NCBI GenBank assembly: GCA_013339765.2
Contig: CM023454.1
Coordinates: forward strand, 151,190,480 to 151,254,479
Direction: 5' to 3'
DNA: 64,000 bases
Source: Haemaphysalis longicornis
Lineage: Eukaryota; Arthropoda; Arachnida; Ixodida; Ixodidae
Shown: one piece after another, positions 42,283 through 53,178 of the stretch
Position numbering within the stretch: the first letter of the stretch is position 1
How the letters are laid out: each line of letters opens with the position of its first letter
Translations under genes and position numbers: made by a program
The notes under the pieces: generated by a model
The model's input: only the letters and a program-made list of their open reading frames with translations
Databases searched by the model: none
What the model was told of the DNA's origin: nothing

Positions 42283-45200
42283 CTAGCGGTTGTTAAATTG
42301 ACGGTCACAGAGGCAGATCACGATGGCGTACGTGAACACATAGTTACTACTCCATGCGCGAGATTTTGCATTCTTTGAAGTAACATTTCAATTTATGCTA
42401 AGTTTACGGACCTTTAGAAGGGGTGGGTTATGCAGCAAAACCTGCCTGTTTTTGTTAAGCTACGTGTTTTGTTTTTCGCAGCTGGCGGTGCCAAGCTCGC
42501 ACCGGCGTTCAAAGGAAAGCACGTTTTCCTTCCGTTTTTGTATGCTGTATCTGTGATTTATTCTATTAGGAGTTGATTTTGCACAGTATTCCGTGCACTA
42601 GAAGTTCGTAACAATTCGCCAGTGTTATTCGCCAGAGGATCCAGAACAAGGTAGGCAGACAGATCAATTCTTCCAGGGCATAAATAGTGGCATTCTATTC
42701 GCGAAGCTCTAATGTGCAGGTCCCATTGTTTACCTCTTCATTGTAACGTGTATTACACGGTTTGTTGTCTGCACGAGTTCAATCCAAATCATAAATTCAA
42801 CCTAAAAACCGTGCATCTTCCTCCTCCGCCTTACCAAATGCTCGAACCGAACGCTCCTTTTTGTAACATTCCGCCGACTTGTAACTTCTGGGTCCCTCGA
42901 AAATATTAGAAATAAGCGAGACCGTTTTAACAAGTTAATTTAGAGCGTACAAGATACATATTGTGAATAAATAAAAATAACTGTATAAAACAATTGAAAC
43001 ATTTCTATACCTATGAAAGCAATCTAAATGCACAAATTGGCTTGTGGATGAAGGAGCTTATATCGCCGGAAGGCAGTTGCCATAATTGCAGGGAATATTT
43101 CTTGTTGGCTGTAGGTGTGTATCCTAGGTCTGGACGCCGTAAGAGGCTAGTTTTTATTCCATTCTCCCTGGTCCACTGAAGAAATGCTAACTTTTAAACA
43201 CAACAAAAACCGACCGCACAGTACATTAATTGTAGAATTAAAATGTGTTGAAGACCTGGCATATCCTGGAACGCCAATGCAAGATAGTGCAAACCAATAG
43301 ATTTTTAATACTCTTACCGTCATTGTCTGGGAAAAAGAGTTTGTGCACATTATATTCTTCATTGTACTTCAGAATAATGCAACATAGGCAATTTGAAGAA
43401 GTATTGCTGTGTTATAATAATATTGTTATTATATTTAGCTTAGGCGTGTGAAGCTTTTCATTGCACCACCTAAAACATATTTTTGGGAGGGTTATGTGCG
43501 CTTTAATGCCAAGTACGAGGGTACGCCCAGCACAGACACGCCTTTTGAAATATGAAACTTTTATTCCCCAAGCGATTTACTTGGCAGAGCTGTGGCTTTT
43601 TCGACAATGCTTTTCTGTGTTGGTATTCACGTTATCTGTTGATAGTAACCTCAAGCTTGAATACACTTTTTTTATGCTTTTGACATTTGATGAGCTACCG
43701 ACAGGGTAATATCATCATCATTACATACTAACCATAAATGGTGTGATAAGGACAAATAATTTGCGATACACACTTTTAAGGAGATGTTAGTTGACTAGTG
43801 TACGTCTCCGATGTGGTGTCTAGATAATGCTGATAAGTATTAAACACTGTGCATTGTATAGGTTCGAAAGAAGCGGGAATTTGTATTCTAGGAAATTCTT
43901 TTAAAGGGGCCCTGAAAGGCGTTTTGAGCACACTAAATGAAGTAGCGCAGTCGTTAGATTGGGTCGTCAAGGTCATCTGGGCCAAGTATTACTCATTTAC
44001 GCGCCGCGGAAAGCTCACACTTTTGTTGCAAAGTTTGTCGCTTTTTTCTCACCCTTTTCTTCGTGTTTTTGGACGCCGCCATCTTCACATGTCTACATCA
44101 TCGATTCCCAGATGTTCGTCATGAGCTAGACATCCTGCTATTGGGCGGCTTTTTCACGCACTTCCGGCAAAGACATGAGTCGTCTGCTCAGCGTCGGCTC
44201 GCCGGCTGATCTGCCAGCGGAGTGTCGGAGTGCTTGGACATTTCACGACAAACGAAATAAGTGTAAACAAACGCTTAACCGTTCGTATTGAATGCAACAC
44301 GGCCATAACACGACATGGATATTCTCTTACCTGAGTACGTTCCGTAAAAAAAGCGTTGAAGCCCCGTGGCACTTCTTTCGTGCAATCGCAGAGAACGCCC
44401 TGAGCCGAATGCCCGGGTTTGACGGATACATTTTATTCCACTTCAAAACAATCCAGAGATGCGTTTCGAACGAACACAACGTCACAACATGCGTTGCAAG
44501 TCTGAACCGCGATTGACAGACGATAGGTTTCCTCCTCCTGCCCGACGTAAATTCGGCACTTACCTAGCGCGCGGTTTGCGGGGACGAACAGCAAGTCACT
44601 TAACTCTGGCGCGCAAGCCGAGATGGCTTTTAGCCACGCACACTGCACATACCCCCTGCGAGGTTGAGTCGTACGTCGCCCATCCAGACCATGGGAAGCA
44701 CTATCCACCCGCAGAAGCACAACGTCGCATTTCATCGCGAAACAAAGGCGTCCACAACACACACACACCATCGCCTCCTGTAATGCCAAACGCATCTAAC
44801 AATTCCCAATAGGAGTGAGTGGTACGCCTGCAGTGCCCACATGTCGCGAGGTGGGGCCCCGAGCTGAACCCAGATCACGCAGCCGTAACTGACTTCTGGG
44901 GAGGTTTGTGCCTTGTTGCCAAGGCAACCGGTGTTTGGGATTGTCAAAGAAATGGCGCTCGCTCCAGCACTAGGGTGGCTAGAATCACCTTACCAGAACT
45001 AGAAAGCTCAGAGCCGCGCCGGAGCATGTTTTGCCAACGTTGCCGCTCTCCACCACGCGTCGCCCCAAGCTTAACTGGTCACATGATTGAAGCGTTTTGT
45101 GCCCGGGTTCTGTATCGGATTAAAATGTCTTTTTCACATGCTGCCGGCAGGAATTACCACCACCGCAAAATAAGACCCGGCACCAGCGGGGCCACATCTG

Positions 45201-46259
45201 ATACGGCGCTTTTTGGATAAACAGTGCGCAGTGCATGAAAGGTACCGAGCGCACGATCCACCCCGAGCGGCTGCGAGTTTACCGCCGAATAAAAGTCACG
45301 TGCTGCCCTGCAGCAACGCACACCGGGAAAGGGCAAGGCCAGGCCGCCGCACAAACGCGGCCAGATTTTTCGTTCGCTTTTTCCAGCCTTGATCGGAGTG
45401 TGGGATTCATGGTGTCAACAAAGCTTGCCCGTAGCAGACGGCAGTATGCGAAGCGCCATAGCGGAAGTACGTCACCGCTGAAGCGCGCAGCATCATGGGA
45501 GGGAAGGCTCGCGCGCCGTCAACAGCGAAAGGATAGAAAGGAGGAGGAAACGCGGCGCGACGCTAATGCGCGGTTTTTGATTTACGATTTCTCAGCTAAT
45601 ACTCATCGCTTTAACAAAATTTTTTCGGGAGGAGATTGCTAATACATTGTCTCATTTGGTTACATGTACATCCATGCACCGGCGGAAGGTATTTCAGGAC
45701 CTCTTTAAATGTTAATAAGAAAAAGTGTTTTCTTCTGAAAATGTAAAATGCTTTTCTGCGTAAGTTTATAGTGCCTGAATATGGCAACGTAATTTTTAGG
45801 GGTTTCAATATATTTTGGAGTGCAGTTACATTCTTCAGTCTTTATGAACACCTCATGGTGATTGTGGCCTAGCCTGATATCATTTTCTTGGAGTTAAACT
45901 AATAAACACAAATTAGATCGAACGTACTTATAAAATATGCATACGCACGTAAATATTCATAGGGTATGATTAGGATGCCAAGACGCAAGATACGTGTATT
46001 TATATATTTAAAATGCGTTAGCAGGCACAGCACCTGACATCAGTAATATGTGAAGTCTCTAAGCAGCAGAAAGCGGCATCATTTTCTTCCCTCTGAGAAC
46101 ACATTCTAAGTCCTGGGCATGGCAGAAATTATTAATGGTGTGCGAATATCAAATTTTTCGGGGACCGCCAGGGGGCGCCGACCAGTGCAGACGCGACAAG
46201 GTCGGCTCCCAAGTGTTTGAAAGATTTCGGTGGGATAATCTAGTTTTATCGCTGTGTTT
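42283..46259. other. 4 kb without recognisable gene
   Basis: No gene identified. At 43896 the sequence TTTTAAAGGGGCCCTGAAAG resembles a common tick dispersed repeat start. From about 44400 to 45550 the DNA is clearly richer in GC and CpG than its flanks and could be a promoter-type region or an old repeat; no coding motif supports either. Confidence 0.35.
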
Positions 46260-46460
46260 TTGGCTTCAACCAACGCCGGAAGTTGCAGCGCTTCTGTGGA
46301 TACCAGGTTTTCGCCGGTGGGTGATCTTTTCACCGAAGTACTGAACTTTTTCCCCGACACCACGCTGGCGACCGCTAGGCCTAACGCTCGGCAGGCCTAG
46401 CGCGGCGACGCGCCGGTGGCTGCCCTCGCTGCTGGTACGACGAACTCTGCGACAGCTGTC

Positions 46461-48155
46461 ATGGCGGCGGCTTCGATGCAAGTGGAAGGCGATTTCATCG
46501 CCGAAGACGATATTGACAAGGAATCGGGCTGGAACAAGGTCACCAGCCGAAGAGAAAAAAAAGTCAGCCGACCGCAGCACGATAGTCACGCTAGCGAAGA
46601 GAAGGTGAGTGCACGCCGGCCGTTTTCCAGCGTCGTGAATCCGGTGGTAAAGGCCTCACGCATGCCTCCCATGCCTCAGGAGCACATCAAGATTGTGATA
46701 CGCCCCAGAGGGGGATTGAATTTGGAGAAAGTGGGCCCCACCGTGGGTAAGGCGATTACCGAAGGGGCAAGCTTGAGCTCGGAGCAAACGGTGCATGACG
46801 TAATCTGCCCAAACATTACGCAAAACATTATGGTGGCCAGCACCCCTCTAAGAGAAAATGCGGACAAGTACGCTCGCATCAAGTTCATAACGGTGGCCGG
46901 GAAGGTCTTCGAAGTCAACGCTTACGATACCGCCCCCAGCGATACGTGCAAGGGGATTATTAAAAACGTGGACATCCCAGACGGGCCTGCAAGCCTTGAA
47001 AGGAACATTTTGAACGACCGTAACCCGTTGGCGCTCGGCGTCAAGAGAATCAAGAACTCCGGATCTGTTATTATTGTATTCGACGGACTTCGTGTACCGA
47101 ACTTTGTGAGATATGGACCTACTCTAGTGCGCTGCTACTTATATCGGAAACAAGTGGACGTGTGCTATGCTTGCGGAAAGATCGCACACCGGAAGGACGT
47201 TTTCCCGACACCCGGTGTTTCGAATAGAGGTGTTTCGAATGTAGCGGCGTGCGCAACCCAAGTGACCCACATGCGTGCAACCCGAAATGCAAGCTGTGCG
47301 GGGGCTTGCATGTGACAGCGGATAAATCGTGCAAGAAACGCTACTTGATGCCATACGTGGTGCGTGTTAGACGTCAAGAGCGCGCGAAGGCACAGATGTT
47401 CAAGGAAGAGACGCAGACGGTGAGCGACAGGTCCGAATCCAGGGGGCGAGCTAGCTCGCGCTGCCGCTCTCGGTCCCGACGTCGTGCGTCATCAAAAAAG
47501 CGAGACGCAAGCAGGAGCAGAGGTCGCTCCCGCTCCAGGGGGCCACAGGCGCGTTTCGCGGCTGGTGGGGGCGCAGACTCGTGGGCCAACAACGTTAAGG
47601 GCAAAGAAAAACGCGCGGATCAGCCAATGACCCAAGCGAATCGTAGTCTAGAAAGAGATAGGATTCTATCGCTGGAAAAAGGAGAACAACAGCCTGAGGG
47701 CGGCGGTAAAGAGGCTCACTCTCGAATTGATCGAGCTCAGCAGAGAGATTACTCGTAACAAGTCCGAGTCCTCTGACAGTCTCTCAGATAGCGAGGTTCC
47801 GGGGTCCATGGAGGTTCCTCCGTCAGAGGGCGAGCGTCCCTCAGATAGCGAAGTTCCAAGGTCCATGGAGGTTGCTCCGTCAGAGGGCGAGACCGCAGAG
47901 TGCCCAGCTCCCAAGAAGCAGGCCCTTACTATGCCCAGTCAGTTGCAGTTTAAGGCAAAGTCGGAAATCAAGGAGGCTCTATCTGCGATTGATGATAGTA
48001 TCAAGCAGATAAACGACCGACTCGCCCGTATTGAGCACAATGAGGAGAGCGTCGGGGCTAGGCTGCAAAATATCGAGGCATACTTGAATGATACGGTAGT
48101 TCCAGCTATGGTGAAGATCTATCCCAACCCTTTGGCAGAGCAGGGTAGATCCCCC
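46461..48155 (+). pseudogene. I-like LINE ORF1 (gag-like, zinc knuckles)
   Basis: ATG 46461 starts MAAASMQVEGDFIAEDDIDK. The first 280 codons include SGWNKVTSRREKK and KIVIRPRGGLNLEKVGP, then a zinc knuckle CYACGKIAHRKDVFP whose last Cys is lost. A frameshift near 47240 leads to a second knuckle CKLCGGLHVTADKSC, an Arg/Ser-rich segment like SR proteins (47430-47560), another shift near 47730, a 19-residue unit present twice, and a predicted coiled coil EIKEALSAIDDSIKQINDRL (about 47960-48080). The protein binds LINE RNA in this family. Its 3' end is cut by the THAP element. Confidence 0.75.
47784..47897 (+). repeat. 57-bp tandem duplication inside ORF1
   Basis: Units begin TCAGATAGCGA at 47784 and 47841. 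They encode SDSEVPGSMEVPPSEGERP and SDSEVPRSMEVAPSEGETA, 19 residues each, so the duplication keeps the frame. Confidence 0.9.
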
Positions 48156-48386
48156 AGTAATACCAGAGTCCTTCAATGCTTTTCTGGTCACGAAACTTCT
48201 CCGTAACGCTATGGGAGAGCTTCATATAGGGACCAAAGCTCCCGCGCGGTGGCGCTACGAGTCCGGTGAAGGCGGCTTGGACGGCGGCGGCCGCATTTCC
48301 AGTGCGTTGGAGCGCGAGCATGGTGGTGTTTGTTGTGTGATATAGCTTTCTGCACTAATCACGAAGGGCAAACTATGTGAACTACC

Positions 48387-48881
48387 ATGCCTCTGATGTG
48401 CTGTGTACCTGGTTGACGCTCTGGCTATCGGAGTACAACGGAAAAGGCTTCGCTGTTCTGCCTCCCAGGCGACCGCAAACAACGCGACAGGTGGAAGCGA
48501 GCCATTCCACGACAGGAGACGGACGCTTTCAGCTTCGAGTCGAAGGCCGTTAGTGTGTGCGAGAAACATTTCGACCCTACCGACATTATTCGAGCCGATG
48601 AGTTCAAAATAAGTGGGCAATCTGTGCTTCTGCAGCGGGAGAAGCTCAAGCTCCGAGTCGATGCCATACCTCGCGGATATTTGAAAACCTGCCGGCGTAT
48701 TTTACGAAGCCCAAGCCACGGTCGCGCTCACAACGAGAAAATCCGTCTGCACAATGTCGTCGCGTTAAGCGTTGAACAACGATGGGACTGCAGCTACTGG
48801 GATTTTGGTTATCGAATCAGACATTTTGAATTTAGAAACCGGAGCATGGCTATCTTTGCCTGCATACATATATATTTTTAA
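48387..48881 (+). pseudogene. THAP-domain protein, nonsense-mutated
   Basis: ATG 48387 reads MPLMCCVPG, then TGA at 48414-48416 where the second zinc-binding Cys of a THAP finger is expected. The frame continues STTEKASLFCLPGDRKQRDR, WKRAIPRQ (the family's Trp) and VSVCEKHFDPTDIIRADEF with the C-x2-H ligands, then a VLLQREKLKLRVDAIPRGYL tail. All other THAP hallmarks are present. The frame stays open to a TAA at 48879-48881. In P-type elements the THAP finger binds near the element ends. Confidence 0.75.
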
Positions 48882-48887
48882 CTTGAC

Positions 48888-49121
48888 CGCCGTGCTTGCC
48901 CAGGGGCTAAGGCGTTGTGCTGATAAGTTCAAGGACGCGGGTTTCCAGGCGCTTTCTGATGGAGGCGAAAAGAGAAAACGCTTGTGTGTTCGAGATTTCG
49001 GCGCAAGTTTGAGATACCTTGAGAGGTTGAAATTAATCCGGAGTGCTACACTACGGCGCGCGCCTCATTGCCGGTGTAGCGTCGGCCGGCACGTTAAACC
49101 TCATAATCAATCAATCAATGT
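48888..49121 (+). mobile_element. tRNA-derived SINE (Ruka-like), copy 3
   Basis: Starts CGCCGTGCTTGCCCAGGGGC with CTAAGGCGTT, contains GGTTGAAATTAATCCGGAG and CTACGGCGCGCGCCTCAT, and ends ACGTTAAACCTCATAATCAA. It is flanked by the perfect 13-bp duplication TTTTTAACTTGAC at 48875-48887 and 49122-49134. It lies inside the THAP element. Confidence 0.9.
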
Positions 49122-49835
49122 TTTTTAACTTGACGTTTGGGTGGGAGGGGTGTGACAGGCACTGAGCGGGCTAGATTTTATCTGTTGACACCCTATGCCT
49201 ATGAGGACAGCCGAGAAAGTCGCTCAAGGCTGTAGCATTTACTCCTACCCTGGCCCCTCCATGCGCCCATTATGCTGCTTCCATTTTGTGAGCGTTTTTT
49301 TTTATCCTGCTGTCCATCTTTTCGCATCTCGAATATTTTTTTACATTACATAAAATAAATACATAAACATAAAATAGCGCAAACACAGCGCTAACCCAAC
49401 GTGCTGTATGTTTGCCCACCTATTTGCTCAGCGCAGCATGTCGCCCAGGGCTGAATACCAATTTAATCCTGGCGCAAGTTAACTCAAATCATGCAGGCGA
49501 CTGCTAAAGGCCAGTCAAAAATTGAAAACGTCAGATGTCCGCCTTGCCAAAGCGAGAACGCAGCGGTGCCTGCCGCAACGAACGAACACTGCAACATATG
49601 CGCCTCAGTAACACCCGTGGTCTTGCCTCAATTTCACAGCTGAGCTACGGGACAGCAACTGACTCAAAAACTTCGCTCGCGTTTTTACAGGTGGAAATTA
49701 AGAGCAGATGAAAGTAGGCGCGTTGCCGATGGAGAAACAGCCGGCCAGCAAGCGTCGTCGCCCGCCGGCGAAGCCTTCACGTTAACAGGGGCGATCCTAG
49801 CGGCAGCTTTTGTCCCTGAATGAAACTTCGGCCGG
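49122..49835. other. Interior of the THAP element, no coding sequence recognised
   Basis: No transposase catalytic segment recognised between the SINE and the right inverted repeat. A deletion of the transposase body is likely. Confidence 0.45.
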
Positions 49836-49907
49836 AGTTTCGTGACCAGAAAAGCATTGAAGGACTCTGGTAATACTAACCTAAATAACGCAATCGCACA
49901 CGGTCAA

Positions 49908-50833
49908 GATGGCCTCGATAACTAAAGCCTTTAGCGCCTGGCAATGAAACTGCCGAGGATTCAACCCAAAAAAGGCGGCGCTCCAGCAGTTTATTAGATC
50001 ACAAGCTGAGAAACCACATGTTATTTTGCTTCAGGAGACTCTTGCGGCTGACCTCCCTTTCACGAGATACAAAGCGGAGACCCTCCGGGAGGATAAAGGC
50101 AGGGGTGTGGCTATTTTGATAAATAAGAAGATCCCTTATATCCGACACGAGCCCCGTACGTCGAATTGTAAAGTAGAATTTATCGCTGTGGAAGATAATT
50201 CCTAATAATTATATAGGCAACAGCAGCACTATAATTCTCTTCAATTTGTATAGTAGCCCAAAAGAATCGAGGCAGAGCTTTAAGGCCATCCTAACTAAAG
50301 TGGCACGGCTAGCCGGTAACGCTCCTGTGATCGTTGGTGGGGATTTCAATGCCCCTCACCAAGCGTGGAAATACCCTTACTCCACCGGCAAGAGTGAAAG
50401 GTTATGGACGCACGCCTCGGACCTTAGTCTCACCCTCATTACAGACCCGGGTCACCCAACTAGATGCGGCACTTCTACGTGCAGGGACTCGACGCCGGAC
50501 CTAACTTTTGTCCGGGGAATCGAGAAACCTAGCTGGGTGAATACTGATATTGACCTCGGCAGCGATCACTATATTGTAGTCGTCAGCTTCGAGGTAGTCT
50601 GTAAGAAGCTGAGGGAGTTTAAACTGATTGATTGGGATAAGTTCCTCAAATTGAGGGCAAATCCCGATGCCACTCCCGATGAGGCAGATCCTCCGCTCGA
50701 GAGCTGGATAGAGCAGCTTGGGCTGGACATTCACGCGTCAGAAAGAACCATCCTCACGGATGTTGGAACTGAGAAGATGGACCACAGATTAGCTAAGCTC
50801 CTTGAGGCTAAGCAATCAATACTAGCACGGTAG
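49908..50833 (+). pseudogene. I-like LINE ORF2: endonuclease
   Basis: ATG 49908 starts MASITKAFSAWQWNCRGFNP with the conserved WNCRG (its Trp-adjacent codon precedes the frame change), then VILLQETLA and GVAILINKKIP. After a frameshift near 50205 the next frame carries IILFNLYSSP, VIVGGDFNAPHQAWKY, a DLTFVRG box and DLGSDHYIVVV. The catalytic motifs of an AP-type endonuclease are all visible. A TAG at 50831-50833 closes the frame; homologous sense continues directly beyond it. Confidence 0.8.
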
Positions 50834-52296
50834 AAAGAACGACTGAACACGAGACTTAGGAAAAAGATCGCGCTGCTGAGCAGTGAGATTGAGGAGTACT
50901 GTAAAGTTCAATGTAAACAACAATGGGATGAGATATGCAATTCCATAGACGGCCAACTTCGCAAAGGGAGAGGCTGGGGTCTCCTCAGACATCTACTAGA
51001 TGAGGGAGGTTCCAGATCCAAGCCAACCCAGCGGTCGCTACTGAGCAAAATAATTCACAAGGCGCGGAAGGAAGCTAAGGATGACGAGCTCGTGGAAGAT
51101 CTAGCCGGTCAGTATTTGCCACTTATAAAAACGCAGACTTTCGTCCCTTCGCCAGTAGTGTATACGGCTTCTCCCAACCACGCGCTTGACGAAGATTTTT
51201 CGGAGGGAGAAGTTCGTTTGCTGTTCAGGAGCTTAACAGTAAATCTGCTGCTTGCCCTGATGGTATTTCGAACAGAGTTCTTCGCAATCTTGAGGATAAT
51301 TCCATCAGCTATCTAACCAGACAAATCAATAATATCTGGACAGAGGGCCACGTCCCAGACACTTGGAAACACGCTAATACGATACTCATTCCTAAGCCGG
51401 GCAAGCCTCTCGGACTTAAAAACCTCAGACCGATCTCTCTGACGTCCTGCCTCGGCAAGGTTGCGGAGCATGTTGAGCTTAACAGGCTCTCCGCTTATGC
51501 GGAGGATAACCAGCTTTTCACGTATACCATGACCGGCTTCAGGCCGGGTCTTTCGACCCAGGAAGCTATGCTCCGAATCAAAAAGAAGCTGCTAGATCGG
51601 GTCACTCATGACACAAGGGCCATTCTGGGCCTTGATGTAGAAAAAGCCTTCGATAATATACGCCACATGGCTATACTTTAGGCCATAACAGACCTTAGTC
51701 TCGGCGAACCTTTCTTTTCTTACGTTCGATCTTTTCTCAGCGGCAGAACCGCCTCCCTATGCATTGGAGATACTATATCAGAACCCCTCGAACTTGGAGA
51801 CAGGGGAACTCCTTAATGCTCGGTACTGTCTCCCTTTTTGCTCAATCTAGTCATGTCCAAATTAGCTAGAACACTTCTCGATATTGAGGGGGTTTCATCC
51901 CACGCTTTCATCCTATGTCACATTTCTTACGTCGCGGCTATGCTCAATTGGAAGAAAACATAAGAGAAATGCCTCGACACCATGATTCGTCGTGTTTTAA
52001 GGTAGCTTTGGGGCTTCCTATCAATGTATCCAGAGATCTACTGAAACTAGGGGTTCACAATACGTCATCAGAAATCGCAGAAGCCCAGCACTCTGCGCAG
52101 GTAGGTCGACTTTCAGGCACTAGAGCAGGCAGAGAAATTGTGGTCCCTCTGGGCATTTTTAACGAAAGAATAAGGAGAGTGATAAACACCTTAGAAGAGA
52201 AATCAGAGACTCCATCGTGGTCCGTCCTTTCCCCAGAAACGTACACCCTGTCTTTCATCAAGGAAGGAGACTGTTTCGAGCCAAGGCACTTCTAGC
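50834..52296 (+). pseudogene. I-like LINE ORF2: reverse transcriptase
   Basis: Linker KERLNTRLRKKIALLSSEIE to about 51230, then a shift and the RT motifs: KSAACPDGIS, TILIPKPGKPLGLKNLRPIS, TGFRPGLSTQEAMLRIKKKL, AILGLDVEKAFDNI (first catalytic Asp). A TAG at 51679 and a TAA at 51814 interrupt LGDRGTP-SVLSPFLLNLVM. The YADD box is missing: after SHAFIL the sequence jumps to a region downstream (LPINVSRDLLKLGVHNTSSE), so an internal deletion of several hundred bases is likely near 51900-51960. Confidence 0.75.
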
Positions 52297-53121
52297 TGCA
52301 GCTCTCGAGAGCCCTACGGAGTCGGCTTTTGTAGATGCTGCTCAGATAAATGGAAGACAGGCCTTTTCGATAGCCGTCATTGATGCTCAAGAACGGATGC
52401 GCAATGCACTTTCCGTGTTTACCAAGAATCAGAGATTGCTGAGCAAATGGCCATTGCACTTGCTCTGCTTGATCCTCAACATAAGGCCATATATAGCGAC
52501 TCTACGGCGGCCACTCGAGCCTTCGCCAGGGGAGTGGTTGATGCCAAAGTCTCCAAGTTATTGGAAGATAGACACATTAGTAATCATTCGATAGTCTGGT
52601 TTCCAGCCCACATGGGCGACCTCGGGGGAGGACAGCGGAACTTCAATGAATCCGCACACGAGGCGGCGCGAGGACTCATCAGCCGCGCACCCTCCCAACC
52701 ACCCCCGTCTCCACAAAGGGCTTTCAAGGATCAACTTCAGACCTACAACGAGCTCACCAAGCACTTCTACTTAAATCGACGGGAATTTGCGCTCCCACAC
52801 AAAGGATTCAACAGGGCGCAGTCAGTCACTCTCCGCATGTTACAAACAGACTCATACGCCAATCCTTGGAGGATGAGCCACATCGACTCGGGCTACGACG
52901 GAACTGCTACGTGTTGAAAGTGTGATGGGCGTGTGAACTTGGGTCATTTGTTGTGTGGTTGTGCTACGCAAGCCTCCTATCTGGAGGATAAGGTCAAGTG
53001 GGACAGTGCTCTCAGTAGCAGTGAACTTAACGATCATCTCTGGGATGTCCAGAAGGCCCGCGTAGCGGCGGAGAGTCTCGGGCTCCCCGTCCCGACGTGG
53101 CAGATGCCCTCTACACCTTGA
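52297..53121 (+). pseudogene. I-like LINE ORF2: RNase H and C-terminal motif
   Basis: RNase H pieces: ALLDPQHKAIYSDSTAATRA and FARGVVDAKVSKLL in one frame, then HSIVWFPAHMGDLGG and NESAHEAARGLISR. The C-terminal region has LHKGFNRAQSVTLRMLQTD-type sequence and a Cys/His motif KCDGRVNLGHLLCGC, where the first Cys is followed by a TGA (52916-52918). It ends PVPTWQMPSTP and a stop at 53119-53121. RNase H is the mark of the I group. Confidence 0.75.
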
Positions 53122-53178
53122 CACCGGTCAGGTGTCCTTCAGGACCATTTTTGGAAATAAAGTTTCCCCACCACCATC

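Larger units (their letters stand above)
48156..49877 (+). mobile_element. P-like DNA transposon with THAP domain and 42-bp TIRs
   Basis: 48156-48197 and 49836-49877 are 42-base inverted repeats with one mismatch (AGTAATACCAGAGTCC at the left end). Similarity continues inward more loosely for about 80 bases. Between them lie a THAP zinc-finger frame (48387-48881) and a SINE (48888-49121). THAP domains head P-element transposases, so a P-like element is the best reading; no catalytic transposase core remains. I found no target duplication at the ends as drawn (GATCCCCC left, AACCTAAA right). Confidence 0.7.
46260..53178 (+). mobile_element. I-like LINE (ORF1, ORF2 with RNase H), split by a DNA element
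   Basis: ORF1 (46461 to about 48155) encodes a gag-like zinc-knuckle protein. ORF2 (49908-53121) encodes endonuclease, reverse transcriptase, RNase H and a C-terminal Cys/His motif. RNase H in a non-LTR element points to the I group. A 1722-bp THAP element (48156-49877) sits between the two ORFs. The 3' end after AATAAAG near 53156 is CCCCACCACCATC. Numerous frameshifts and stops. The 5' boundary is approximate. Confidence 0.8.

Noticed and set aside
44400..45550. CpG-rich stretch as a host promoter
   Set aside because: No downstream gene or first exon recognisable; could equally be an old repeat.
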